64,000 bases of DNA from Anaerohalosphaeraceae bacterium (GCA_037479115.1 JBBFLK010000012.1:31157-95156); one strand, 5' to 3'. Shown: positions 55,648 to 64,000, numbered from the stretch's first letter. Notes: generated from the letters alone by a model not told the origin. Program-made: numbers and translations.

Positions 55648-55923
55648 ATGGTAAAAGCAGGAAAGAAAAAAGGAGAATTTCGTTTTGTCTATAAACCCGC
55701 CGGAAAGGTCCAAAAGGTTGCCCTGGCCGGCTCTTTCAATCAGTGGAAGCCGGTACCGATGACCAAGCAGAAAAACGGGGAATACGCCCTGACGGTTCCT
55801 TTGACAGCGGGTTATTATGAGTATAAGTTCCTGGTGGACGGCTGCTGGCTGGAAGATAAGGACAATGGGGCTTATACGTTTAACCCCTACGGAACCCTGA
55901 ATTCGGTTTTGAAAGTCGATTAA
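55648..55923 (+). CDS. Small glycogen-binding (CBM48/AMPK-beta-like) protein
   Basis: About 91 residues from the ATG at 55648 with GGGAG in front; longer frames run back into the structured leader. The protein is essentially one domain of the isoamylase/AMPK-beta glycogen-binding type: VQKVALAGSFNQWKPVPMTK, GEYALTVPLTAGYYEYKFLV and DNGAYTFNPYGTLNSVLKV. The conserved tryptophan (NQW) and lysine (YKFLVDG) of the sugar site are present. It may target a partner enzyme to glycogen or sense it; no enzyme domain is attached. Confidence 0.85.
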   Translation: MVKAGKKKGEFRFVYKPAGKVQKVALAGSFNQWKPVPMTKQKNGEYALTVPLTAGYYEYKFLVDGCWLEDKDNGAYTFNPYGTLNSVLKVD

Positions 55924-56076
55924 TTGTTTTTTTGAATCGATAAAGCAGGATAGAAAAAGGTTTTAAAGAAAAAGTTAGATATATATCAAACATACTTCTT
56001 GACAAGATTCATAATTTATAAGACAATATCGGCGGTGAAAAAATAGAAGGATTTGAGGCGGCAGAAAGGAGAACCA

Positions 56077-56568
56077 ATGGGCTGCTGGAGAGCCGGTGCT
56101 TTGGAGAATTGGCCCGATCGGCCTGTCGGGTTTCGGGGGAACAGGGAACTCGTTCGGGATGCGGCTGAACAAATCTGCCGGCGGCTGGAGTGGCTGGAGC
56201 TGTCCGACCGGCTCCTGCTGGAAATGATTTATGAACAGGGAATGTCCGTTCGCAAGGCGGCCGTCATTCTGCAAAAAAGCCCCTCGACCATCGCCCGTCG
56301 GATTCGCGCCCGGGTTCAGGGGCTTTTTTCCCCGGAGTATCAGATTTGTCTTCAGCATCGGATGGAGCTGTCAGACCTGCAGATGAGCATCGCCCGTTGT
56401 TATTATGTCCAGAAAAAAAGCCGTCGTGCGATTGCCCGATTTCTGGGCATTTCGCGGTATGCCCTCCAGCGTCATCTGGACCGGCTGGAGGGGCTGGTGG
56501 AACGGGAAAAGGAAGTTCGTGAACCAGGACCGGTTGCTGCTTTCCAAGGACACCGACGATGCGTCTGA
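56077..56568 (+). CDS. Double helix-turn-helix DNA-binding protein
   Basis: A 163-residue basic protein with AAAGGAG in front of the ATG. It has two helix-turn-helix motifs, one sigma-region-4-like (SVRKAAVILQKSPSTIARRI) and one near the C-terminus (SRRAIARFLGISRYALQRHL). The stop overlaps the start of the ABC ATPase by ten bases. It could regulate this operon, or be a terminase-small-subunit-like protein; the sequence does not decide. Not a known sigma factor (no region 2). Confidence 0.65.
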   Translation: MGCWRAGALENWPDRPVGFRGNRELVRDAAEQICRRLEWLELSDRLLLEMIYEQGMSVRKAAVILQKSPSTIARRIRARVQGLFSPEYQICLQHRMELSDLQMSIARCYYVQKKSRRAIARFLGISRYALQRHLDRLEGLVEREKEVREPGPVAAFQGHRRCV

Positions 56569-57290
56569 CGGCGACACTCGACTGTCCGGGATTTATTCCG
56601 TGGGGCCCCCGGGCTGCTCAGCTGATGCGTCGGTTTGGGCTGGACCGTCAGGATTTGCCGGAGCAGTCTCCTTCCATTCCCATTTCGGTGGAGCTGACTG
56701 CCGGACAGATTTGTCTGCTCACAGGCCCGTCCGGAAGCGGCAAAACCCTCCTTCTGCGTCAATTTTTTCAGCAGGCAGATGCCGAGTCGCGGATTTGGCT
56801 GGAGGAGATTGTCCTCGAGTCTGAACGCAGTGTGATTGACTGTGTCCAGGAGCCGCTGGATGAGGCGCTGCGGCTTTTGACGCAGGCAGGGCTGGCGGAT
56901 GTCTTTGCCCTTCTGCGGCCTCCGGCGCATCTGAGCACCGGCCAGCAGTATCGCTACCGCCTTCTGCAGGCCCTTCGCAGCGGACGGCTCGTGATTTTTG
57001 CGGATGAATTCGGTTCTTGTCTGGACTTTGCCGGAGCGGCAGTGCTGGCCCTTCAAACGGCTCGACTGATTCGGCAGCGCCGGCTGATTCTTTTGGCCGC
57101 CGCAACACGGGAGGACTCGGCCTGCTTTCTTGAGCCGGATATTCTCATTCGCTTTGATGCACCGGCTTGTGCGGAGGTGCTTGCAGTCCGGGCCCCGGAG
57201 CATCCCGGCCCCAAAGGTATGCCGCCTGCTGACCTGCCGGTCAGTCAGGCGGCGATACGCAGGCGAGGGCTGAAATCTGTATCGCGTTAG
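56559..57290 (+). CDS. ABC-type ATPase (COG2401-like, ATPase half)
   Basis: A 243-residue soluble ABC ATPase. Walker A is GPSGSGKTLLLRQ near residue 56, the signature motif LSTGQQYRYRL near 128 and Walker B GRLVIFADEFGS. A short N-terminal extension (FIPWGPRAAQLMRRFGLD) and lack of membrane partner set it apart from transporters. It resembles the ATPase part of COG2401, in which such an ATPase is fused to an acetyltransferase-like domain; here the GNAT-like gene is separate, 465 bp downstream. Overlaps the HTH gene. Function unknown; related fusions occur in phages. Confidence 0.72.
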   Translation: MRLTATLDCPGFIPWGPRAAQLMRRFGLDRQDLPEQSPSIPISVELTAGQICLLTGPSGSGKTLLLRQFFQQADAESRIWLEEIVLESERSVIDCVQEPLDEALRLLTQAGLADVFALLRPPAHLSTGQQYRYRLLQALRSGRLVIFADEFGSCLDFAGAAVLALQTARLIRQRRLILLAAATREDSACFLEPDILIRFDAPACAEVLAVRAPEHPGPKGMPPADLPVSQAAIRRRGLKSVSR

Positions 57291-57547
57291 GAGGGCTGGC
57301 TTACTTGGGCTTCTACCTCTTCCGATTTGATTTCCTGAATGATTTGGCAGGCCCAGTCATTTTGGGTCGGCAGCATATATTCCGGTACGTTTTTCAGGCC
57401 GGTTGAGATTCCAACCTGATAGCGGGCACATTGCTCAAATGACCCCAGACAATACCGTTCCCGAAACAGATTTCTCAGTTTGGGCATGCTTTCTTCGTTC
57501 TGAATCAAAAACTGGCACTGTTCAATCAGGGTGCAGGTTTTTTTCAT
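57287..57547 (-). CDS. Four-cysteine small protein A
   Basis: About 86 residues from the ATG at 57547 (AAGGAAG upstream). Cysteines are arranged as CX5C (TCTLIEQCQFL) and, about 30 residues later, CX6C (YCLGSFEQCARYQV), followed by VPEYMLPTQNDWA. The spacing is that of a metal or Fe-S site. It is a paralogue of the gene at 58668-58916. Overlaps the end of the ABC ATPase gene by four bases on the other strand. Family seen in many bacteria, function unknown. Confidence 0.75.
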   Translation of the reverse strand: MKKTCTLIEQCQFLIQNEESMPKLRNLFRERYCLGSFEQCARYQVGISTGLKNVPEYMLPTQNDWACQIIQEIKSEEVEAQVSQPS

Positions 57548-57755
57548 TTTGGCAGCTTCCTTCTTTTCAGTTCCCATGCTCCGAATGTTTCCGGGTACAA
57601 CCCCGAAGCAAAATGGGATTTCGCCAAGGTGTCGTTCGATTGGTATCCGTATATATCCCTATATATAAATCAGTACAGTTTCTTATCGTCCTGAGAAGGC
57701 CGCAGCAATCACTTTTTTCAGAGTTTTCTTTCAAAATTGGAAGGGGCTATAAAAC

Positions 57756-58505
57756 GTGCAGAAATATGGCGCAAATGCGTTTTTTTCCGGTCTGTTTCTC
57801 ATGTCTGCTTCGGCGGAGGAGGTGCGGAGGATGTCCGCCATGCATTATCGGTCTTTGGGCCGACAGCCGTACGCGGCGGCGTGGAAACTCTGTCATAAAA
57901 CCCTAATGGGGCCCTCCTTTTCTACATATCCCATAGGGATTATTACCTATGCGATGCCTCTGCTGAACTGTGCAGCCCGCCGTCAGGCGGCGGGGGACTT
58001 TTTCTCGATTCCGGATAAACGGCTGCGTTTGGAGCGACTCAATCAGCGTGTGCGGCGAATCAGCCGAGTGATTATAGACCCGCGCTTTCGCGGGTTGGGT
58101 CTGGCGGCCCGGCTGGTGAGGGAAACGATGTCTCTGGTGAAAGTGCCAATGGTGGAGGCAGTGTCTGTAATGGGCTCAATGGCCCGCTTTTTCGAACAGG
58201 CGGGGATGCGAAAGATAGACATCCCGCCTCGCCCCCAGGCCCGGCTTCTGGCTGAACAGCTGGTTCAGGCGGGCATTCCGGAGGACCTCTGGACGGATGC
58301 CGCCGAAGCGGATGCACGAATCCGCGCTTTGCCCTCTTCCGTCCGGGAACCGCTGGAAAAAGCGGTGGAACGGTTTCTCGGCCCGTACGGCCGGCGCCGG
58401 CAGATGCCGCAGGGGCTTGCACGCATCCGGTTTGTTCTGTCGCGTCTGAATGCCCGACCGGCCTATTTTGTCTGGTTTCATCCGGAGATTCCGCTGAAGA
58501 AATAA
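57756..58505 (+). CDS. GNAT-like acetyltransferase-fold protein (COG2401-like partner)
   Basis: A 249-residue protein starting at a GTG with GGAAGGGG nine bases before it. The core has the GNAT acetyl-CoA motif ISRVIIDPRFRGLGLAARLV and ends with a helical C-terminal domain (EPLEKAVERFLGPYG). Together with the ABC ATPase upstream it recreates the domain set of COG2401 in two genes. Substrate unknown; it may modify nucleic acid or protein. It lies between the two four-cysteine genes, which are on the other strand. Confidence 0.7.
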   Translation: MQKYGANAFFSGLFLMSASAEEVRRMSAMHYRSLGRQPYAAAWKLCHKTLMGPSFSTYPIGIITYAMPLLNCAARRQAAGDFFSIPDKRLRLERLNQRVRRISRVIIDPRFRGLGLAARLVRETMSLVKVPMVEAVSVMGSMARFFEQAGMRKIDIPPRPQARLLAEQLVQAGIPEDLWTDAAEADARIRALPSSVREPLEKAVERFLGPYGRRRQMPQGLARIRFVLSRLNARPAYFVWFHPEIPLKK

Positions 58506-58667
58506 ACAAAACCCAAGTTATTTCTGAAATACAGTCATTCGAAGCCTCTGCATTCAGGATGGGCAGGAAGAATTTTTTCGGAAGAAGGGGTTGAAGGAAA
58601 GAGTAAACAATGATATCGCCGCTTTTGTCGGTTCCCAATCTGCCGAGCAAAAGCCGACGATTTCAGG

Positions 58668-58916
58668 TTAGGCTTCCTGGCCGGAGGCAGTCTCTGTATG
58701 CCGCCGCAGAATCATATCCGCCCACTGCAGCTGAGTCGGCAGCATCGACGTCGGCACATGTTCCCGCCCGATGCGGCTGGCGACCTGATAGCGGGCGCAG
58801 TCGGCAAAGTTCCCGTGGCAGTAGTCGGCCTTCAGCTGGTCAAAAAGCGTCTGAAACCGCTGGACGGAGGGGTCGTTGAAAAAGGCGCAGCCCTGAAGGT
58901 ACCTGCAGGTTTCCAT
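58668..58916 (-). CDS. Four-cysteine small protein B
   Basis: An 82-residue paralogue of the protein at 57287-57547: TCRYLQGCAFF (CX5C), YCHGNFADCARYQVA (CX6C), then VPTSMLPTQLQWADMIL. Ribosome site GGAAGGGA. The shared sequence between the two copies is mostly limited to the cysteines and the MLPTQ region, so the duplication is old. Confidence 0.78.
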   Translation of the reverse strand: METCRYLQGCAFFNDPSVQRFQTLFDQLKADYCHGNFADCARYQVASRIGREHVPTSMLPTQLQWADMILRRHTETASGQEA

Positions 58917-58990
58917 GGGTTTATCCCTTCCCTGATTTCACCTGGACGCCGACTATCATACCCGTTCAGGGACCCGGGATGCAAGTGTTT

Positions 58991-60589
58991 TTAATAATAG
59001 AGTTCTACGGAGGCGAGAGTCGGGGCCACCCTGTACATAACAAAATGAATCCGCAGTTCGGTGGTGCTGGTTTCCGGCACCGCGAGGATGCGCTTATAGC
59101 CGATGGTGGCGGCTTCGGCCAGTTTGGTCCACCGGCCGTCCGGACCTTTGGCTTCGACAAAAAAGGCCTCCACCCGCTGGCTGCGGCGGATTTGTTCCTG
59201 AAGCACAATCCGCCGGAAGGTCACCTGCCGCGGAAGAGTAATGTGAAGCATCACAGGCCCGTCGGCGCTGCTGGTTGTGGCGGCTTCCCACCAGGTTTCG
59301 TAGTCTCCGTCCACCGCGGCGGAAGGGGGATGGTCCGGCAGGAAGCTGGCGGAGGAGGCGGTTGCTCCGACCGCCAGGTTTTGTCCGTAACGAGTCTGAC
59401 GCAGTTCGCCGAAGGCCTTCAGGGTCGCCACCGCCGGCTCCGTGAACAGCCCCCGCTTGTCCGGGGGAATATTCAGAATGAAGCTTGCATTGCGTCCGAC
59501 GCTGCGTTCATACAGGTCCATCAGTTCTTCCGGAGTTTTCATATGGTTGTCGTTGTGATAGAACCAGCCCGGCAGAATGGATGTGTTGGCTTCCGCCGGA
59601 TACCAGTGCAGGGCCGCGGCCTTGGCCAGTCTGTCGCGAGCCCCCAGAACGGGGTCCGTCATATCCGGCCACTCGAATTCCTCCAGCGGCTTGTCCAGAC
59701 CAATCACACTCCATTCGATTTCCCGGGCTGTGCCGCTTTCATTTCCGGCCCATCGGATATCCGGCCCGCGGTTGAAGATGACGGCCTGCGGCTGAAGCAG
59801 GCGAATCAGCTCGGTCCATTCCCGGAGGGCCCATTTTTGTCCGCCTTTGGTTTTGGGGACGGCCCCGTCAAACCAGACTTCCGCTACGGGGCCGTATTCC
59901 GTCAGGAGTTCGTACAGCTGATTGAGAAAATAACGGTTGTAGTCATCGACCCTGCATCGGTAGGTTACACCGGCCCCGAATCCCTCCCGGGGAGCCGGGC
60001 GGGGGATCAGCGGATTGCTTTGGAAGGAAGCGGGGTCTGTCGGGATGACCGAATCGACGGCGGGGCTGCCGTTTCCGTAATAGCCGTTCGGATGTTCCAG
60101 CTGAAATAAATCTGCCGGCGACAGATAGATGCCCACCTCCAGCCCCTCAGCGCGGACGGCATCGACAAATTCCCGAACCACATCGCCCTTGCCGTCTTTC
60201 CAGGGGCTGTTTTTGACGGACTGTTCGGTGTAGCGCGACGGCCACAGACAAAATCCGTCGTGGTGTTTGACGGTCAGAACGGCCATCGTCATCCCTGCGG
60301 ATTTCAGGGCCCCGGCCCATTGGCGGGCATCCAGAGCGGTCGGCTGGAAGACGGAAGGACTCTCCGTGCCTGTTCCCCATTCCCGTCCGGTGAAAGTGTT
60401 GGGACCGAAATGAATAAATGCATAGACGTCGTGCTTGCGCTGCCAGGCATATTGCCGCTCACTGGGGACAACGGAAACGAGTTTTTGTTCAAACGCCGCC
60501 GTTTCCTGCGGGGAACGTTCCGCTGCTTTGGAGACGCCGAGATGAACGGCGCCCAGACAGAGCAGCAAGGTCCATCGGTTTTTCATCAT
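58991..60589 (-). CDS. Alpha-L-fucosidase-like GH29 protein with C-terminal discoidin-like module
   Basis: A 532-residue secreted enzyme (signal about 1-22). The GH29 barrel has YAFIHFGPNTFTGREWG, VLTVKHHDGFCLWPS and the probable nucleophile Asp241 in VAEVWFDGAVP. From about 400 on there is an F5/8-type C module (AVDGDYETWWEA). It should release alpha-L-fucose; it differs strongly from the GH29 at 10717-12414, so the two probably serve different linkages. It starts 18 bp after the large hydrolase gene and is in one operon with it; ribosome site GGAGGGA. Confidence 0.9.
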   Translation of the reverse strand: MMKNRWTLLLCLGAVHLGVSKAAERSPQETAAFEQKLVSVVPSERQYAWQRKHDVYAFIHFGPNTFTGREWGTGTESPSVFQPTALDARQWAGALKSAGMTMAVLTVKHHDGFCLWPSRYTEQSVKNSPWKDGKGDVVREFVDAVRAEGLEVGIYLSPADLFQLEHPNGYYGNGSPAVDSVIPTDPASFQSNPLIPRPAPREGFGAGVTYRCRVDDYNRYFLNQLYELLTEYGPVAEVWFDGAVPKTKGGQKWALREWTELIRLLQPQAVIFNRGPDIRWAGNESGTAREIEWSVIGLDKPLEEFEWPDMTDPVLGARDRLAKAAALHWYPAEANTSILPGWFYHNDNHMKTPEELMDLYERSVGRNASFILNIPPDKRGLFTEPAVATLKAFGELRQTRYGQNLAVGATASSASFLPDHPPSAAVDGDYETWWEAATTSSADGPVMLHITLPRQVTFRRIVLQEQIRRSQRVEAFFVEAKGPDGRWTKLAEAATIGYKRILAVPETSTTELRIHFVMYRVAPTLASVELYY

Positions 60590-60607
60590 TTAAAGTCCCT
60601 CCGCTTC

Positions 60608-63580
60608 TTATTTCAGCCAGTTTCGTGCAAACTCCGCAAACTCCGAAAGGTCAGCCGCGCAGTCGCCGTTTTGGTCGATTGCCGAAGTCAGAACGCAATT
60701 GTTTGACATCCAGACGTCCGCCAGGAGCATGAGGTCTTCGATGGAGACGGAACCGCTGCTGTTGAAGTCGCCGTACAGGCCGCTTTGCCACGGCGACAGG
60801 TAGTTTCCGGCAATGACTTCCTGCGTGAATCCCGGTCCGCTCCAGGCGACGGCGATGTGATCCCCGCCGGTGTATTCCTTGTGCAGGACCTCGATGTAGT
60901 ATTTCTGTCCGGCCGTCAGCGTGCGCGGACTGGATTGCTGAGAAGAATACTTGTTCCACTGGCGGGGGTCTGTCCAGCCGGGGACTGAGGCAATCAGGAC
61001 GGCGTTGGCCGGGCTGCCGTCGGTGCTCAGCCGCAGCTGGCAGTTGTCATCCCCGGCAATCCAGAAGGTATAGGTGCCGGTTGCGGGCGGATACAGATAG
61101 CCGCGAATGCGGGTGCCGTAATTCTCTCCGATATTGCTCGGGCCTTCGAGGGCGGTGAGCCGACCCACAAAGGACGGGTTGTTCGGATACGCCGGGTTCG
61201 ATGTCAGCGAAGAGACCGAGGAACCGGCAATCCCGTCCCATCGTTCATAAAGAATGGTTCCCAGTGCCGTTTTGGGAACAGAAGCGGAGGCCTGATTGGA
61301 AACATCGGACTCGTTCCAGGCGGTATCTACGGCCCGAACCACATAATAGTAAGTTTGGCCGGAGACAACGGCGGTATCGAGATAACTGGACTCGGTCAGA
61401 ACGGAGGCGTTCAGTCTTTGGTACCCGCTGCCGGCGGTTGACGAGCGGTAAATATGGTAGCCCCGCAGGTCGGGTTCGGTGTTGTCGTCCCAGTCCAGCC
61501 GGATATTGATGCCGTTTAAGACAGCTGTCAGGCTTGTGGGTGCGGCCGGGGGAGTCGTGTCGCTGTTGGGCGGGGGAATCTTCATCAGCATCATGCAGCT
61601 TGCCGGCAGTGTAATCTGGAAGGTATTTCCTGAGCGAAACGCCTGTGGGGCGTAAAAAGGAGCCGCCAGGGGGTCCGGATGAAGAACGCCGTTGATGCGG
61701 ATGTCGTCTTTGTCCTGGATATTGACGCCGCCGGCGATGACGGCCCCGTCCGGCTCCAGCAGCCATTGCTGACCGTTTTGGCCGGCGGAAAAACCGGTAA
61801 TCTGGATATCCGCCGTAATGTCCGAGCTGGGGGAATTGTTAAAGACAAAGATGGTCAGGTTCCCCTGGTCATCCTTGGCCGCATACGCCCGGACCAGGGG
61901 GGTATTGGAGCTGGAGGCCTGCACCATATGCCGTCCGAAATGATGAATCAGCATCGGATTGACATACCAAACCGGATAGACCCGGAAATTGGCTCCGTAC
62001 TCGGGAATCCAGGGGTTGGACAGGTCCCAGTTGTGCCTGGCCATTTCCAGAATGTATTGGGCATGAAACAGGGCGTTCACATAGCAGCTGACGCGGTCGT
62101 AGCTGTCATGTCCGCCGGCGTCCCATTCCGTCATTCCATAGCGAATCTGACCGACATATTGTGCTCCGAGAGCGTTTTGGACAATGCTGTTCAGACTGGA
62201 GGTATAGAGCCCGATGTTGTCGATGTCCGTACTTAAGAGCGTGGGGTTGTACGAGGCGGGCTGACCCGAACCGGGATACGAATGAATAATCAGAAAGTCG
62301 GGAACCGCATTCTTGGCGGCGGCGGCGACAAGCGTATCATAAGTCCAGTAGCCCACATACCAGCCCCACGGCTGAAGTTCGTGTTTGGGTTCGGCGCAGG
62401 CGCCGATTTTGATGGAGGGATTGACAGCCTTCATTGCCAGATAGAAATCGGCGAATTTGTCGCCGTAATACGTTCCGCTGATGCCTTCGAACCACCCGAC
62501 TTCCCAGGGGCCGCCGATTTCGTTGCCGATTTCCCAGTATTGGGCGCAGACAGGCCGGGCGGTCTGGTCCTGGACCCAGGCAACGGCCGCATTGACGGCG
62601 TTCTGGTGAGCAATCTCATAATTCTGATGTTCCTCATCATAGGGGGTATCGTCCTGAAGGGTGTCGTACCACCAGCCGGGAAAGTTCACGATCGGCTGCA
62701 GGGTCGGAGGAATGGTTTCGCCCGGCTGGCTGAGCGCCGCCATCAGATTCAGGTATTCGGTATAACTGACCTTCCAGGCGGCGGTGCCGTTGGGACCTTC
62801 GATATCGCTCCAGAGATGGCCGTTGCCCCAGGAGCCGCCCGGAATGCGGAAATATTTTCGTCCGGACGCCTTCATTAAATTGTTAAAAGTTGTATTGGTT
62901 CCCGCCTGCGCACCGTCCCAGGACTGCAGGTTGGCACCGTACAGGGTCATCGGAATCGTGCGAATCGGTGCATCGGCGCTGATTTGAATGGTTACATTCC
63001 CGGAGTCCGGGATTACGGCGCGGATATTATCCAGCCAGAGCGTTCCGCCGCCGGAACCGGAATTGGTAATGAGGAAAAATTCGGCCCAGCCGCCGGTCCC
63101 GTTTTGAATAAACGTGTCGCGAACACTCTGGGGAATGGTTACGGTCAGCGTATCGGTTCTCGGGCCTGACGGTACGCCGGGATAGCCCAGATTAAATTGC
63201 TGCCAGCCGCCTGTTTGGCTGTTGATAATAAAAAACAAATTCAGCCATCCTCCGGGAATCTGACCGGCTTCGTTTCGTGTGGTTACATCCAGCCGGATGG
63301 CGGTCATGGTTTTCAGCAGGTCCGGCTGCGGGAGCATGTTTTTCTTCAGGACGCCGAGCCAGCCGCTGGGGAAAACGACCCGCAGTGAGGAAGCTCCGGC
63401 GGTGACCCCCTGCGTGGAATACGAAACCGAAACGCTGCCGTCCGCCGTCCAGCCGTCCATGGTTCCCTCAAAATCGCCGAGCATCACAACGGCGGCGTGC
63501 AAAGGGATTGACAGGAACAAAAGGAGTATGGCCGCCGCAAGAAGGTCAGGGGGCGTTAGAATTTTTTTATAAGGTCTCAT
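60608..63580 (-). CDS. Large secreted GH51-like clan A glycoside hydrolase with Fn3, PA14 and dockerin-like modules
   Basis: A 990-residue exported protein. After the signal (about 1-29) comes a carbohydrate-binding-like beta-sandwich (about 31-195), then a clan GH-A barrel (about 200-560) with the acid/base Glu354 in YWEIGNEIGG and nucleophile Glu485 in YGMTEWDAGG, and a beta-domain. A fibronectin type III domain (about 690-785), a PA14-like domain (about 790-935, GYLYPPATGTYTFWIAGDDN) and a dockerin-like tail (DFNSSGSVSIEDLMLLADVW; DQNGDCAADLSEFAEFARNW) follow. It resembles alpha-L-arabinofuranosidases, but the family number is inferred. First gene of an operon with the GH29 fucosidase. Confidence 0.82.
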   Translation of the reverse strand: MRPYKKILTPPDLLAAAILLLFLSIPLHAAVVMLGDFEGTMDGWTADGSVSVSYSTQGVTAGASSLRVVFPSGWLGVLKKNMLPQPDLLKTMTAIRLDVTTRNEAGQIPGGWLNLFFIINSQTGGWQQFNLGYPGVPSGPRTDTLTVTIPQSVRDTFIQNGTGGWAEFFLITNSGSGGGTLWLDNIRAVIPDSGNVTIQISADAPIRTIPMTLYGANLQSWDGAQAGTNTTFNNLMKASGRKYFRIPGGSWGNGHLWSDIEGPNGTAAWKVSYTEYLNLMAALSQPGETIPPTLQPIVNFPGWWYDTLQDDTPYDEEHQNYEIAHQNAVNAAVAWVQDQTARPVCAQYWEIGNEIGGPWEVGWFEGISGTYYGDKFADFYLAMKAVNPSIKIGACAEPKHELQPWGWYVGYWTYDTLVAAAAKNAVPDFLIIHSYPGSGQPASYNPTLLSTDIDNIGLYTSSLNSIVQNALGAQYVGQIRYGMTEWDAGGHDSYDRVSCYVNALFHAQYILEMARHNWDLSNPWIPEYGANFRVYPVWYVNPMLIHHFGRHMVQASSSNTPLVRAYAAKDDQGNLTIFVFNNSPSSDITADIQITGFSAGQNGQQWLLEPDGAVIAGGVNIQDKDDIRINGVLHPDPLAAPFYAPQAFRSGNTFQITLPASCMMLMKIPPPNSDTTPPAAPTSLTAVLNGINIRLDWDDNTEPDLRGYHIYRSSTAGSGYQRLNASVLTESSYLDTAVVSGQTYYYVVRAVDTAWNESDVSNQASASVPKTALGTILYERWDGIAGSSVSSLTSNPAYPNNPSFVGRLTALEGPSNIGENYGTRIRGYLYPPATGTYTFWIAGDDNCQLRLSTDGSPANAVLIASVPGWTDPRQWNKYSSQQSSPRTLTAGQKYYIEVLHKEYTGGDHIAVAWSGPGFTQEVIAGNYLSPWQSGLYGDFNSSGSVSIEDLMLLADVWMSNNCVLTSAIDQNGDCAADLSEFAEFARNWLK

Positions 63581-64000
63581 TTTTCCCCTCTAAAGCACTG
63601 GGTTGCGTCTTTCTTCCGGGTTCGTGCCGACTCTCCACATTCGGAAAGTCCGGCTGCCCGGTTGTCGTTTTGGTCGATGCCGGCGGGGCTGGTGCACCTG
63701 CCGAAGTCTGCTCATCTGCACCCCCCAGGTTCGGGCCAACAGATACCGTCTGCCTGTCCTGCTTGCAGGTCGGGCACTCTATTAAGAAATAGCGCAGCGA
63801 GGGGGGATTTCTGGGAAAAAATTCGGTTTTTGTGAACCTTTCGGATAAAACCTTGCCGAAAGGGGGGATTTTCTCCCTTCGCAGAAGCTTCAGAGAACAA
63901 ATCGCAGGGATGGTGGGGCTTGGCGAGGGAAATAGCCCCGGGCGTAAGCCCGGGGAAGATGGGGATAGGGTTTTTGTTCTCTTTTTTCCCCGCCCTTGCG
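63581..64000. other. Intergenic region upstream of the hydrolase operon
   Basis: About 420 bp. It must contain the promoter of the minus-strand operon, though none stands out. One copy of the dispersed palindrome (63931) and part of a GTCC-type inverted copy at the edge (from about 63982) are present. A minus-strand frame without start codon (ending 63567) includes a CPTC motif; see the rejected list. Confidence 0.5.
63931..63957 (+). repeat. Dispersed palindromic element, GGGC-type copy 6
   Basis: AATAG, CCCCGGGC-GTAA-GCCCGGGG, AA; preceded by GGCGAGGGA. About 25 bp downstream the window ends in TTTTTTCCCCGCCCTTGCG, the start of an inverted GTCC-type partner, as at 32377. Confidence 0.88.

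Noticed and set aside
58979..60109. A 376-codon frame opposite the second fucosidase
   Set aside because: Antisense to GH29 catalytic motifs.
63567..63840. Minus-strand reading frame with LIECPTCKQ (zinc-ribbon-like) running into the hydrolase start
   Set aside because: No start codon or ribosome site; the upstream part translates dispersed-repeat and intergenic DNA, so coding is not supported. A decayed remnant cannot be excluded.
1..64000. tRNA and rRNA genes
   Set aside because: I looked for T-loop GTTCGAATCC-type strings and rRNA cores outside coding regions and found none that fit a cloverleaf or rRNA.

Overview
The window looks like chromosomal DNA of a GC-rich planctomycete, probably a member of the Phycisphaerae. 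This is inferred from dockerin-like tails on secreted proteins that have no visible scaffoldin, many lipoprotein glycoside hydrolases, a PqaA-type secreted protein carrying such a tail, and an ECF sigma factor paired with a very large anti-sigma-like protein. No rRNA or tRNA gene was seen, so the placement rests on protein character only.

Layout. 1-6.97 kb: the 3' part of a GH2 beta-galactosidase-like gene, then two adjacent hybrid histidine kinases on the minus strand. 7.3-18.7 kb: a BASS-family transporter, an AraC regulator divergent from an aldo/keto reductase, an alpha-L-fucosidase, a zinc alcohol dehydrogenase, a GH105 enzyme and a secreted TolB-like beta-propeller protein. An AT-rich DarT/DarG toxin-antitoxin island interrupts this carbohydrate block. 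It is bounded by 367-bp direct repeats of the alcohol dehydrogenase/GH105 junction. 18.8-26.5 kb: L-aspartate oxidase, a structured RNA candidate with its own terminator, ECF sigma plus giant anti-sigma-like protein, and dnaA with DnaA boxes upstream (oriC candidate). 27-44 kb: phage-like packaging and head genes on the plus strand (terminase; then portal, scaffold-like, SU10-type capsid and small membrane/lipoprotein genes). They are split by about 10 kb of cellular genes: a GH99-like enzyme, a beta-helix protein, a GW-repeat protein, two near-duplicate chemoreceptors, a soluble periplasmic sensor and CheW. 44-54.8 kb: housekeeping and envelope genes (GDYXXLXY/DUF2157 pair, phosphomannomutase/phosphoglucomutase, a frameshifted SDR, a UPF0316-like membrane protein, CorA, PqaA-like protein, Dabb lipoprotein, small lipoprotein, PAS histidine kinase). 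54.8-58.9 kb: a long structured leader before a small glycogen-binding-like protein, then a double-HTH protein, an ABC ATPase and a GNAT-like protein (separate halves of a COG2401-like system), with two paralogous four-cysteine small proteins. 59-63.6 kb: a second alpha-L-fucosidase and a large GH51-like clan A hydrolase.

How it fits together. The glycoside hydrolases (GH2, two GH29, GH105, GH99-like, GH51-like), the oxidoreductases and the transporter suggest a lifestyle built on fucose-, galactose-, arabinose- and uronate-containing polysaccharides, with sensing through hybrid kinases, chemoreceptors and AraC. Intergenic DNA carries a dispersed GC-rich palindrome family (at least eight copies) and a 22-unit heptamer array.

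Most interesting for follow-up are the dispersed tailless phage-head gene set around dnaA (possible gene-transfer-agent-like or decaying system), the DarTG insertion with long flanking repeats, and three structured RNA candidates at about 20.6, 48.5 and 55.3 kb.
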